Assembly (NCBI GenBank): GCA_002737365.1
Contig: NSIL01000011.1
Location: 18,361-82,360, forward strand
DNA: 64,000 nt
Source: Acidobacterium sp.
GTDB taxonomy: Bacteria > Acidobacteriota > Vicinamibacteria > Vicinamibacterales > UBA2999
Direction: 5' to 3'
Shown: piece by piece, positions 54,338 to 64,000 of the stretch
Layout of the letters: every line of letters starts with the position of its first letter
Position numbering within the stretch: the first letter of the stretch is position 1
Notes under the pieces: model-generated
Told to the model about the DNA's origin: nothing
The model's input: only the letters and a program-made list of their open reading frames with translations
Database searches by the model: none
Made by a program: the position numbers and the translations under genes

Positions 54338-54987
54338 CGACGGACAAGCTGGTGGTGCCAGTAGCCGCGCGGCGGCTGATCGCGGTGAAACCGGCCGGCG
54401 CCACGGTCGACAAGCGTGAGCTGATCCTCCGCGCCGCCACCCGGGTGTTTGCCCAGAATGGTTTCTTCCAGTCACAGGTCGCCGATGTCGCACGGGTGGC
54501 CGGTGTCGCTGCCGGCACGGTCTACTTGTACTTCAAGGGCAAGGACGACCTGCTGGTCTCGATCTTCGAGCGGTCGATGAGCGGCTTCATTGCCGAGGGC
54601 CGGGCGGCCATGTCGGGTCTGGCCGATCCGGCCGAGCGGCTGCGCCGCATCGCCCACCTGCACCTCGGCCGCCTTGGTCGCGACAAGCACCTGGCCGTCG
54701 TGTTCCAGGTGGAACTGCGCCAGTCGGTGAAGTTCATGGAGCGCTTCTCGGCCACGTTCCTGCGGGACTACTTGAAGCTGATTCGCGATTCGATTGCCGA
54801 CGGCCAGGCCAGTGGCGCGTTCCGCCGGGACATCAGCGCGACGACCGCCACGAAGATGTTCTTTGGCGCGCTCGATGAGATGGCCACCAACTGGATGCTG
54901 AGCCGACGGAAGTACGACCCCACCGCTGAAGCCGACGCGGTAGTTGACCTGTTTATCAATGGCGTCGGGACGCAGGTGAAACGATGA
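54322..54987 (+). CDS. TetR-family regulator, FadR-like
   Basis: This 221-residue protein has an N-terminal helix-turn-helix (about 30-75: RELILRAATRVFAQNGF, VAAGTVYLYFKGKDD) and a helical ligand domain. B. subtilis FadR is the closest remembered model: it represses fatty-acid degradation and releases DNA on binding long-chain acyl-CoA. Its own stop overlaps the fadN start (ATGA), and a FadR-like palindrome covers ATG 54322. Because of that, a GTG at 54352 or 54355 may be the real start; residues before about 28 show no domain. Confidence 0.88.
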   Translation: MNVHSSTDKLVVPVAARRLIAVKPAGATVDKRELILRAATRVFAQNGFFQSQVADVARVAGVAAGTVYLYFKGKDDLLVSIFERSMSGFIAEGRAAMSGLADPAERLRRIAHLHLGRLGRDKHLAVVFQVELRQSVKFMERFSATFLRDYLKLIRDSIADGQASGAFRRDISATTATKMFFGALDEMATNWMLSRRKYDPTAEADAVVDLFINGVGTQVKR

Positions 54988-57296
54988 TCGCTATCAATTC
55001 CGTCACCGTGCTCGGTGCCGGCACCATGGGTGCGCAGATCGCGCTGCACGGCGCCAACGCCGGCATCCCGGTGCTCTTGCTCGACCTCACGCCTGACCTG
55101 GCCCGGCAGGGTCTCGACAAGGCGCGCAAGCTGAAACCAGATCCCCAGTTCACGCCCGATGCCTACCGGTTGGTCTCGACCGGCAGCTTCGACACCCACC
55201 TGGATGCGATCGGCACGAGCGACTGGATCATGGAAGCGGTGGTCGAGCGGCTCGACATCAAACAGCAACTGCTGGCGCGAGTCGACGAGAAGCGCCGGCC
55301 TGGTTCGATTGTCAGCACCAATACCTCGGGCATTCCGATCGCGGCCCTCGCCGAGGGCCGCTCCGATGACTTCCGCCGGCACTGGGTCGGCACGCACTTC
55401 TTCAATCCGCCCCGCTACCTGCACCTGCTGGAGGTCATCCCGACCGCGCACACCGATCCGGCGGTCGTCGCCGCGGTGACCCGCTTCGGCGATCACATCC
55501 TCGGCAAGGGCGTCGTCGTGGCCAAGGACACGCCGAACTTCATCGGCAACCACATCGCCCTCTACGGCGTGGCACGGACCCTCGAGGTGCTGGCCACTGG
55601 CCGCTACACCATCGAAGAGATCGACGCGATCACTGGTCCGGCCCTCGGTCGTCCCGGCAGCGCGACGTTCCGGACCATGGACATTGCCGGCGTCGACATC
55701 CTGGCGCACGTGCTGCGCAACTTGAACGAGCGGCTGGCGACCGAGGCCGACCGCGCGGCCTTCGCGGTGCCGCCTCTGGTCGACGAGCTGATCAAGCGCG
55801 GGCAGCTTGGCGAGAAGACCGGCAAGGGCTTCTACGAGCGGCGCAAGAACGCCAAGGGCGAGAGCGAGATCTGGACGCTCGACCCGGCCACGTTCGAATA
55901 CCGCGCCAAGCAGCCGGCTCGCATTGCCTCGATCGAAGCGGGCAAGACCATCGACGACCTGGCCGATCGCGTGCGTGCGCTCTTCAACGCCAGGGACAAG
56001 GCCGGCGAGTTCCTGCGCGCGACGCTGGCGCCGACGCTGGTCTACACCGCTCGCGTCACGCCCGACATTGCCCACTCGATTGACGACGTCGATCGCGTCA
56101 TGCGATGGGGCTTTGGCTGGGACCTCGGGCCGTTCGAGTTGTTCGACATCATCGGTGTTCGCGAGGTGCTGGCTGCGGCCGAAGCCGTCGGCGGGCACGC
56201 GATGACCGGCGGCGTGCCGCCGCTCGTCGCCGGCTTGCTCGACGGCGGGCTCACCCGCTTCCGCGACGGGCTGGTCAAGCCGGCGGCGGCCGATCTGCAG
56301 ATCCTCCGGACCGCGAAGGAACAAGGCCGGGTCATCAAGAAGAACGCCGGCGCGAGTCTCGTGGACCTCGGCGACGGCGTGATCGCGGTCGAATTCCACT
56401 CGAAGATGAACGCGATCGGCGGCGACACCGTGCAGATGCTGACGGCCGGGGTCAAGGAAGCCGCCAAGAACGGACAGGCGCTGGTGGTTGGTAATGACGC
56501 GCCAAACTTCTCCGCCGGCGCCAACCTCATGCTCGTCCTGCTCGAAGCCCAGGACGGCAACTGGGACGAGCTCGACATGATGATTCGCGCCTTTCAGCAG
56601 GCGACGATGGCACTGCGTTACAGTCCGGTGCCGGTCGTGGTCGCGACCGCCGGTCTCGCGCTCGGCGGCGGCACCGAGATCGCGCTGCACGGCGATCGCG
56701 TGCAAGCGGCGGCTGAGACCTACCTCGGACTGGTCGAGGTCGGTGTCGGCCTCATTCCCGGCGGTGGCGGCACGAAGGAAATGACGGTGCGAGCGATGGC
56801 TGAACTGCCCACGCCGCAAAGCGATCCGCTGCCGTACATTCAAAAAGCTTTTGAAACGGTCGCGCTCGCCAAGGTGTCGGCCAGCGGGCCAGACGCGCTG
56901 CGACTCGGCTACCTGGCCGCCACCGACGGGTTTTCAATGAACCGCGAACGCCTGATGGCTGACGCCAAGGCGAAGGCGCTCGAACGGGTGCGCGAGGGCT
57001 ATCACGCGCCGGCGCCGAGATTGGCGATTTCGGTCGGCGGCGAATCCGTGACGGCGGCACTCAGCCTGGGTGTGCATCTGGCGTGGCGCGCCGGTCGTGC
57101 CACCGATCACGATGCGCTGGTGGGCCGCAAGCTCGCGCACATTTTCGGCGGCGGCAACTTGCCGCACGCCACGACTGTGACCGAGCAGCATTTGCTGGAT
57201 CTCGAGCGCGAAGCGTTCATGAGCCTGGTGGGCGAGCGCAAGACGCTGGAACGCATCCAGCACACGCTCAAGACCGGAAAGCCGCTGAGGAATTGA
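54984..57296 (+). CDS. fadN: 3-hydroxyacyl-CoA dehydrogenase/enoyl-CoA hydratase (FadN-like)
   Basis: This 770-residue protein has the NAD-binding VLGAGTMGAQIALHGANAG (7-25), HFFNPPRYLHLLEVIP (catalytic His region, about 137) and a second half with an enoyl-CoA hydratase/isomerase domain (about 460-650; NDAPNFSAGANL, GLALGGGTEIALHGDRV, GLIPGGGGTKEM). The order dehydrogenase-then-hydratase is that of FadN, opposite to E. coli FadB. It carries out hydration and oxidation steps of beta-oxidation. It is the first metabolic gene after the FadR-like regulator. Confidence 0.93.
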   Translation: MIAINSVTVLGAGTMGAQIALHGANAGIPVLLLDLTPDLARQGLDKARKLKPDPQFTPDAYRLVSTGSFDTHLDAIGTSDWIMEAVVERLDIKQQLLARVDEKRRPGSIVSTNTSGIPIAALAEGRSDDFRRHWVGTHFFNPPRYLHLLEVIPTAHTDPAVVAAVTRFGDHILGKGVVVAKDTPNFIGNHIALYGVARTLEVLATGRYTIEEIDAITGPALGRPGSATFRTMDIAGVDILAHVLRNLNERLATEADRAAFAVPPLVDELIKRGQLGEKTGKGFYERRKNAKGESEIWTLDPATFEYRAKQPARIASIEAGKTIDDLADRVRALFNARDKAGEFLRATLAPTLVYTARVTPDIAHSIDDVDRVMRWGFGWDLGPFELFDIIGVREVLAAAEAVGGHAMTGGVPPLVAGLLDGGLTRFRDGLVKPAAADLQILRTAKEQGRVIKKNAGASLVDLGDGVIAVEFHSKMNAIGGDTVQMLTAGVKEAAKNGQALVVGNDAPNFSAGANLMLVLLEAQDGNWDELDMMIRAFQQATMALRYSPVPVVVATAGLALGGGTEIALHGDRVQAAAETYLGLVEVGVGLIPGGGGTKEMTVRAMAELPTPQSDPLPYIQKAFETVALAKVSASGPDALRLGYLAATDGFSMNRERLMADAKAKALERVREGYHAPAPRLAISVGGESVTAALSLGVHLAWRAGRATDHDALVGRKLAHIFGGGNLPHATTVTEQHLLDLEREAFMSLVGERKTLERIQHTLKTGKPLRN

Positions 57297-57312
57297 CAGG
57301 CTTGGGGCTTGA

Positions 57313-58095
57313 ATGATTGATATCGGAACTGGGACGCCGATTGTGCTCATCCCCGGCCTGCAAGGCCGCTGGGAGTGGATGCGTCCGGCCGTCGAGGCGT
57401 TGGCGAAGCACTATCGCGTGGTGTCGTTCTCGTTGTGCGATGAGCGGAGCAGCCCGTTCCCCTGCGACTTGGCCGTGGCGTTTGACAATTACATCGCCCA
57501 GGTCGGCACCGCCATGGACCGGGCCGGGCTGTCTCAGGCGGCGATCGTCGGCGTGTCATATGGCGGATTGATTGCTGCGGAGTTCAGCGCACGGCACCCG
57601 GAACGCGTCTCGTCACTGGTGCTGGCATCGGCGCTGCACAGCGGATGGCGGCCGAACCAGGAGCAGCAGCGGTACTTGCGCGCGCCCCGGTTGATGAGCC
57701 CGGTGTTCGCGGCGACGGCACCGGCGCGCCTGCGGCCCGAAGTCACCGCGGCGTTTCCCGCGCTCGGTGCCCGGCTGCGGTTCATGGCGAGCCAGGGCGC
57801 GCGGATGGCGATGGCGCCGGCCTCGCCCTCGCGAATGGCGCGACGCGTGGCGTGGGCGACTGGTCATCGTTTCGCCAACCCGCAGAGCATCACGGCGCGC
57901 ACCCTCGTGATCACCGGCGAAGCGGCGCTCGACCAGGTGGTCCCGGTGCAGGTGACCGAGCAATACATGACGGAGCTTCGCTCGGCGCAACGGGTGGTGC
58001 TCGAGCGAACCGGCCACCTCGGCATCGTGACGCGGCCTGATATTTTTGCGGACATTCTTGGAAGGTTTGTGGATGGCACCCGAATTCCTGCGTGA
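57313..58095 (+). CDS. Alpha/beta hydrolase
   Basis: This 260-residue protein has the oxyanion region LIPGLQGRWEWM, the nucleophile elbow GVSYGG (Ser about residue 82), an Asp candidate near residue 200 (ALDQVVP) and a His in GHLGIV (about 236). It is of the soluble single-domain type. Placed between fadN and a second hydrolase in a fad operon, it could act as an acyl-ester or acyl-CoA hydrolase; the substrate is not indicated by sequence. Confidence 0.8.
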   Translation: MIDIGTGTPIVLIPGLQGRWEWMRPAVEALAKHYRVVSFSLCDERSSPFPCDLAVAFDNYIAQVGTAMDRAGLSQAAIVGVSYGGLIAAEFSARHPERVSSLVLASALHSGWRPNQEQQRYLRAPRLMSPVFAATAPARLRPEVTAAFPALGARLRFMASQGARMAMAPASPSRMARRVAWATGHRFANPQSITARTLVITGEAALDQVVPVQVTEQYMTELRSAQRVVLERTGHLGIVTRPDIFADILGRFVDGTRIPA

Positions 58096-58714
58096 GATTC
58101 CCGGGCCAATGGGCCCGCTCGAGGCGTTGCTGGACTTGCCCGACGGCGAGCCGACCGCCGTGGCCGTGTTCGGCCACCCGCATCCGCTGCACGGCGGGAC
58201 CATGCACACCAAGGCGCTGTACCAGGCCGCCAAGGCGCTGCCGCGCATTGGTGCAGCTGCGTTGCGTTTCAACTTCCGTGGCGTCGGCCGCAGTGCCGGC
58301 ACCTTCGACTCGGGCCAGGGCGAGAAAGACGACTTCAAGGCCGCGATCGATTTCGCGGTCGAGCGCTACCCGGGCCTCCCGGTGTGGGCGATCGGCATGT
58401 CGTTTGGCTCGTGGGTGGCGATGACCACGGGCGCCGAGGATCCGCGCGTCTCGCTGCTGTTGGGTATTGCGCCTCCCGTCGATCGCTACCAGTTCGACGC
58501 GCTCAAGACCTGCACGCTGCCCAAGTTCATCATCCACGGTGAAGACGATGAGCTGATCTCAATCAAGGAAGTGCGCAAGTTCTACGGACAGATTCCGGAA
58601 CCGAAGGAAATGATCACCATTGAAGACGCCAACCACCTGTTCGAGATGAAGACCTCGCTGGTGGGCGACGCCGTCGAAGGCTTGTTGGCCGATGTGGCCA
58701 GGCCACAGAAATAG
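58073..58714 (+). CDS. Small alpha/beta hydrolase (COG2945-like)
   Basis: This 213-residue protein has VFGHPHPLHGGTMHTK, a motif of the COG2945 hydrolase group, FNFRGVGRSAGTFDSGQGE, the elbow GMSFGSWVA, IIHGEDDELIS (Asp) and EDANHLF (His). It lacks a cap domain. ATG 58073 lies 23 bases inside the end of the previous gene, so the two hydrolases are coupled. The substrate is unknown; dienelactone-hydrolase-type activity is not supported. Confidence 0.82.
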   Translation: MAPEFLREIPGPMGPLEALLDLPDGEPTAVAVFGHPHPLHGGTMHTKALYQAAKALPRIGAAALRFNFRGVGRSAGTFDSGQGEKDDFKAAIDFAVERYPGLPVWAIGMSFGSWVAMTTGAEDPRVSLLLGIAPPVDRYQFDALKTCTLPKFIIHGEDDELISIKEVRKFYGQIPEPKEMITIEDANHLFEMKTSLVGDAVEGLLADVARPQK

Positions 58715-58723
58715 GTAGCCACC

Positions 58724-59890
58724 ATGCAGGATGCAGTCATCGTCGCCGCCGTTCGCACCGCCGTGGGCAAGGCGCCCAGGGGCACCCTCAGCGTGATGCG
58801 CCCGGACGAACTCGCGGCGTCAGCCATCAGGGGCGCACTCGCCCGCGTCCCCGGCCTCGAGCTGTCGTCGATTGACGATGTGATCCTGGGGTGCGCCATG
58901 CCGGAGGGCGAACAGGGCTTGAACGTGGCGCGGATTGCCAGCCTGCGCGCCGGGATTCCGGTCGAGGCCTCGGCGGTCACCGTCAATCGTTTCTGCTCGT
59001 CGGGTTTACAGGCCATTGCCTATGGCGCGGAGCGCATCATGCTCGGCCAGGGTGCGGCTGCTGTCACCGGCGGCACCGAGTCGATGAGCATGGTGCCGAT
59101 GGGCGGCAACAAAGTGTCGCCGAATCCGGCCCTGGTCGCCAGCTACCCCGACGTCTATCTCACCACCGGTCTCGTCGCTGAGAACCACGCCCGCGAATCG
59201 AACGTCTCGCGCGAGGCACAGGACCAGTTCGCGTGGCGCAGTCACCAGCGGGCGATCGCCGCGATCGAGGCCGGCCGGTTCAAGGATGAGATCGTGCCGC
59301 TGACGGTCCGGCTGGTCGATGGCGCCGCCCAGGTCCGCGAGATTGTCTTCGACACCGACGAGGGCCCCCGTCGCGATACCTCGCTCGAGGCGTTGGCCAA
59401 GTTGCGGCCGGCCTTTCACGTCAGCGGCACGGTCACGGCCGGCAATTCGTCTCAGACCAGTGATGGTGCCTCTGCCGTCATCGTCACCTCCGCGGCGCTG
59501 GCGAAAGAGCGCGGCTTGACGCCGCTGGCTCGTTTCGTTGGCTACGCGACCGCCGGCGTGAAGCCGGAACTATTCGGCCTTGGTCCGGTGCCGGCGATTC
59601 GCAAGGTCTTGAAACAGACCGGGCTGACGCTCGATCAGATCGACCTGATCGAACTGAACGAAGCCTTTGCCGCGCAGGCACTGGCCTGCATGAACGAGCT
59701 GGGGCTCGATCCCGGCAGGGTCAACGTCAACGGTGGCGCGATCGCTCTTGGCCATCCACTCGGGTGCACCGGCGGCAAGCTGACGGCGACGTTGCTTCAC
59801 GAAATGCAGCGCCGCAAGGTGCGGTACGGGTTGGTCACGATGTGCGTAGGTGGCGGCATGGGCGCCGCGGGGATTTTCGAAAGAATGTGA
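58724..59890 (+). CDS. fadA: Thiolase (acetyl-CoA acyltransferase, FadA-like)
   Basis: This 388-residue thiolase has the nucleophilic Cys in [10 protein letters not shown] (about 91), the [13 protein letters not shown] region, the His in [15 protein letters not shown] (about 345) and the second Cys in [11 protein letters not shown] (about 376). The PMGG segment and fad context favour the degradative 3-ketoacyl-CoA thiolase. It releases acetyl-CoA in the last step of beta-oxidation. It is nine bases after the hydrolase gene and ends at two tandem hairpins. Confidence 0.94.
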   Translation: MQDAVIVAAVRTAVGKAPRGTLSVMRPDELAASAIRGALARVPGLELSSIDDVILGCAMPEGEQGLNVARIASLRAGIPVEASAVTVNRFCSSGLQAIAYGAERIMLGQGAAAVTGGTESMSMVPMGGNKVSPNPALVASYPDVYLTTGLVAENHARESNVSREAQDQFAWRSHQRAIAAIEAGRFKDEIVPLTVRLVDGAAQVREIVFDTDEGPRRDTSLEALAKLRPAFHVSGTVTAGNSSQTSDGASAVIVTSAALAKERGLTPLARFVGYATAGVKPELFGLGPVPAIRKVLKQTGLTLDQIDLIELNEAFAAQALACMNELGLDPGRVNVNGGAIALGHPLGCTGGKLTATLLHEMQRRKVRYGLVTMCVGGGMGAAGIFERM

Positions 59891-59910
59891 GGTCCGCCTG
59901 AAGGCGGACC
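59891..59910. repeat. Palindromic hairpin right after fadA
   Basis: GGTCCGCCT (59891-59899) and AGGCGGACC (59902-59910) are exact inverted copies with only GA between; in RNA this would be an 8-bp stem with a TGAA loop. It begins at the first base after the fadA stop. There is no T-run, so it may protect or attenuate the transcript rather than end it. Confidence 0.6.
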
Positions 59911-59930
59911 TCACATTGGCAGGATGTAGT

Positions 59931-59948
59931 GTCCGGCTTTAGCCGGAC
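59931..59948. repeat. Second palindrome in the fadA-fadE spacer
   Basis: GTCCGGCT (59931-59938) and AGCCGGAC (59941-59948) are perfect inverted copies around TT and are preceded by GTAGT. It is a relative of the 47043-47060 element and stands 18 bases before the fadE ATG, next to its ribosome binding site GGGGAG. Confidence 0.6.
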
Positions 59949-59965
59949 CGTTGGGGAGACATAAC

Positions 59966-61740
<1,775 letters not shown>

Positions 61741-61753
<13 letters not shown>

Positions 61754-61860
61754 GGCGCGCGCGACGTGAGCCGGCCATCCTGCGGCGCCGGAGTGGGAGC
61801 AGGTGAGCAGGCGCCGAGTACCGCGCTGGTCAGGAGGATCGCGATCGACAACGGTTTCAT
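61741..61860 (-). CDS. Tiny lipoprotein-like ORF (possible remnant)
   Basis: This 39-codon frame on the minus strand reads MKPLSIAILLTSAVLGAC, then SPAPTPAPQDGR and a short tail. It has a basic start, a hydrophobic core and a lipobox (L-G-A-C), followed by a Pro-rich spacer as in real lipoproteins. Its stop lies within the end of fadE (convergent). It starts seven bases after the stop of the DUF5916 gene, on the same strand. There is no good ribosome binding site; it may be the N-terminus of a lost lipoprotein. Confidence 0.4.
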
Positions 61861-61867
61861 GCGGGCA

Positions 61868-64000
61868 TCAGAACGCGAACATTTGCGTGTACTTCACCAC
61901 CACCCCGCGGCCCGCCGTCTGCGTCGTATCGGTAAACTGCGACTCGTTGTAGACGATGAAGAAGTCGCTCAGCGGGCGATGGATCAGGTTGAAGCGAACG
62001 TTGGCCGAGAACTGCCGCACGTCGTTGCGGTACTGCACCAGCGTATCGAGGAACATGCTCGAGCTGAACGAATACCCGCTCCGGACGTTGACCAGCATCG
62101 TCGTGAACGACGCCTCCGGCAACTGGAGGTCGATGTCGCTGACTTGCAGCCCGAGGTCAAACACGATCCGGTAAGTCGGCCGATAGAGCAGGCTGATCTG
62201 GTAGGTCTTTTGCGTGCCGCTCCAGAATTCGCCCAGCGTTGCGCGGATCGTTCCTGAAAACGTCCGGCTGTGATCGCCTTCATACAGCAGCAGGTGCTGC
62301 ATCCAGTCGTAGCGCCCGGCCGGAATCGCAACACTGGGATGAATGACAAAGGGCCGGCCGATTACCTCGGTCCGCGGTTCGAAGGCGTACTCGAAATACG
62401 ATCCGTTGTTCAAGGTGGTCTGATTGGCCACGTGCCCGGTCCGCGATACCAGCGCGCCGTGCCGGTCGTCGTAGCTCCACATCCGCGCGTGCGGTTGCAG
62501 CTGGCGGATGCCGCGCCGGCGCAGCGATTCGGGCTGCCAGAACAGCGCGCCGTCGTAGAACTGCCGGGTCACACCCGAGCGCCGCACGAACCCCAGGTCA
62601 TCCTTGAAGCCCTCGCCGATGGTCATGAGCGACGCCTGCAGGCGCTTCTGGCTGTCTTCCCAGCCGATCGACGCCTTGGCCGCGTTCTGGTTTCCTGTGA
62701 CGCCCTGACTGTCGGAGCGCGCCGCAAAGCCGTTGATGCTGAGGTTCTTGAAGAACCGGAAGTTCGCATCGACACCGGCCACACGGTTGAAGTCGCGGCT
62801 GTCCCCGGACGGCTGTCGCGACAACACGATCGCGCCGATGTCGGAACTCTTGAAGAGATCGCGGCGCATGCGGACCACCGTGAAGTTCTGGCCAGGCTTG
62901 CCGTCCGTTTCCTTGCCCTGCATGGTCATCAGGCCGAGCGTGAAGCCGCCGGCGCGGCCGGTGAGCCGCGCGCCGCCGTAGAGCGACTCTTGCTCGCCGC
63001 CGCTGCTCAGGCCGATGCGCCGGCTGAAGAACAGCAGCAGGTCTTCCTCGGGCGGACGGAACCGGCTGGTCTGCCGCTGGTTCCGCGGGATGTCGCCGAA
63101 GTAGAAGATGCCGGCGTTCTCGAGGAAGAACTCGCGCTTTTCCGGGAAGAACAAACTGAACTGGGTGAGGTTGACCTGCTGCTCGTCGGCTTCGGCCTGG
63201 GCGAAGTCGGGGTTAAGGGTGGCATCGAGGGTGAGCGACGGGGTGATGCCGGCCTTGATGTCGACACCGCCGCTCAAGTCGCGGCCAAACGCGTCCCCGC
63301 CAACGCCGCGGACGGCGCCCCCGACCACGAACGGCTTGATGCGGAGGTTGCGGCCCTGGCGCAGCGACGGCAGGCCCAGCAGCGTGCCGGCCGCCGACGC
63401 ACGATAGATGCTGTAGGCGCGCGACACCGGCGACCAGTAGCTCACCTCGTTCTTGCGGCGCACGCGCCGCGCGAAGTTCACGCCCCAGGTGCGGCCGTCG
63501 CCGGCTTCGAAGCGCAGCGTCTTGAACGGTATGCGGAACTCCGCGGTCCAGCCCTCGGCTGTAATCCGCGCCTCGACCCACCACACTGCGTCCCAATTGC
63601 TGTTGACGTCGCGGCCTTCGTTGGCGATCTGCGTATCGGCTTTCGCACCCTTCGCGTTGGTGGAGAACACGAACCCATTGCGGCGATCGCCAAAGGTGTC
63701 GAGCATCACGTCGAACGTGTCCTGGTCGCGTCCGGCGAAGTCTTTGCGGATCTCGTTGACAACGATGCCGGCGGGCGCGGTGTCACGGCAGAGCACGCCG
63801 ATGTAGAGGTAGTCGGCGTCGTAGGCGATGCGGACCTGCGTGTCTTCGCTGGCGGGCTGTCCCTCGAGCGGGTCGGCCTGGATGAAGCCCGTCGCGGGCG
63901 CCGCCTGGGTCCAGACCTTCTCGTCGAGCGTGCCATCAATGGTGATCGGGGTGGCGGTCTGCACCGCCGTGACCTGCCGGCGGCCGTCCGGGGACGAGAT
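61868..64000 (-). CDS. DUF5916 outer-membrane protein (5' end outside window)
   Basis: At least 711 residues are present; the frame stays open to base 64000, so the signal peptide and true start lie beyond the window. The beginning is a CBM9-like sugar-binding-type domain (ITIDGTLDEKVWTQAAPATGF to about 200, with FRIPFKTLRF), followed by DUF5916, a beta-barrel-like region with NLTQFSLFFPEKREFFLENAG and many alternating strands up to the terminal FAF. Such proteins are common in Acidobacteria and Bacteroidetes. Function is unknown. Confidence 0.88.
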   Translation of the reverse strand: MSSPDGRRQVTAVQTATPITIDGTLDEKVWTQAAPATGFIQADPLEGQPASEDTQVRIAYDADYLYIGVLCRDTAPAGIVVNEIRKDFAGRDQDTFDVMLDTFGDRRNGFVFSTNAKGAKADTQIANEGRDVNSNWDAVWWVEARITAEGWTAEFRIPFKTLRFEAGDGRTWGVNFARRVRRKNEVSYWSPVSRAYSIYRASAAGTLLGLPSLRQGRNLRIKPFVVGGAVRGVGGDAFGRDLSGGVDIKAGITPSLTLDATLNPDFAQAEADEQQVNLTQFSLFFPEKREFFLENAGIFYFGDIPRNQRQTSRFRPPEEDLLLFFSRRIGLSSGGEQESLYGGARLTGRAGGFTLGLMTMQGKETDGKPGQNFTVVRMRRDLFKSSDIGAIVLSRQPSGDSRDFNRVAGVDANFRFFKNLSINGFAARSDSQGVTGNQNAAKASIGWEDSQKRLQASLMTIGEGFKDDLGFVRRSGVTRQFYDGALFWQPESLRRRGIRQLQPHARMWSYDDRHGALVSRTGHVANQTTLNNGSYFEYAFEPRTEVIGRPFVIHPSVAIPAGRYDWMQHLLLYEGDHSRTFSGTIRATLGEFWSGTQKTYQISLLYRPTYRIVFDLGLQVSDIDLQLPEASFTTMLVNVRSGYSFSSSMFLDTLVQYRNDVRQFSANVRFNLIHRPLSDFFIVYNESQFTDTTQTAGRGVVVKYTQMFAF

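Noticed and set aside
54768..56843. 691-codon minus frame opposite fadN
   Set aside because: Shadow of fadN with the same composition bias; no domain or ribosome binding site.

Overview
The window is a GC-rich stretch of bacterial chromosome made almost entirely of conserved housekeeping and metabolic genes. There is no rRNA, prophage, integrase, complete insertion sequence or CRISPR array. An Oar-like TonB-dependent receptor with an N-terminal carboxypeptidase-regulatory-like domain, a DUF5916 outer-membrane protein, a cytochrome c/PHM-like copper protein, a DUF6526 protein and a meso-diaminopimelate-type MurE together suggest a Gram-negative member of the Acidobacteriota, probably Vicinamibacteria. 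The taxonomic placement is inference.

Layout. 1-9.4 kb is a mosaic: the end of a CoA-transferase, a PIN/Phd toxin-antitoxin pair, a secreted amidohydrolase, the heme-copper protein, citrate synthase, DUF6526, YtxJ and a membrane glycosyltransferase. Decayed gene remnants lie between them (SPFH protein, PQQ beta-propeller, M16 peptidase). 9.4-17.5 kb reads forward: larB, mutS2, dnaG, rpoD, a CAU-anticodon tRNA, a zinc-ribbon coiled-coil protein and RNase HI. 18-24.5 kb holds the TonB-dependent receptor, a DUF697-like protein, pgeF, a small protein resembling SpoVG and a B12-binding radical SAM protein.

24.6-41.0 kb is a division and cell wall (dcw) cluster on the minus strand, in transcription order mraZ-rsmH-ftsL-ftsI-murE-murF-mraY-murD-ftsW-murG-murC-ftsQ-ftsA-ftsZ. 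It starts from a clear sigma70-type promoter and three GTGG(G/A) MraZ boxes at exact 10-bp spacing. murB and ddl are missing from it. Divergent from mraZ is a translationally coupled surface-glycan set: three GT2 glycosyltransferases, an SDR epimerase lacking the usual catalytic Tyr, a DegT aminotransferase and a GNAT protein. These are followed by yqeY, a terminator, the lipid II flippase murJ, an MFS transporter and a rhomboid protease.

51-64 kb is acyl-CoA metabolism: a fused two-domain branched-chain 2-oxoacid dehydrogenase E1 behind a palindromic divergent promoter, then a TetR regulator with a FadR-like operator over its annotated start. The regulator is followed by fadN, two alpha/beta hydrolases, thiolase and acyl-CoA dehydrogenase, so it probably controls this beta-oxidation operon. 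The window ends inside a DUF5916 protein.

I did not find a clearly new multi-gene system. The best leads are regulatory or small: the FadR-like operator, the mirror-image promoter upstream of the fused E1, heptameric GGGA-type tandem repeats in spacers, the SpoVG-like protein, an 88-residue mini-LemA, an orphan LarB and a cluster of gene remnants in the first 8 kb.
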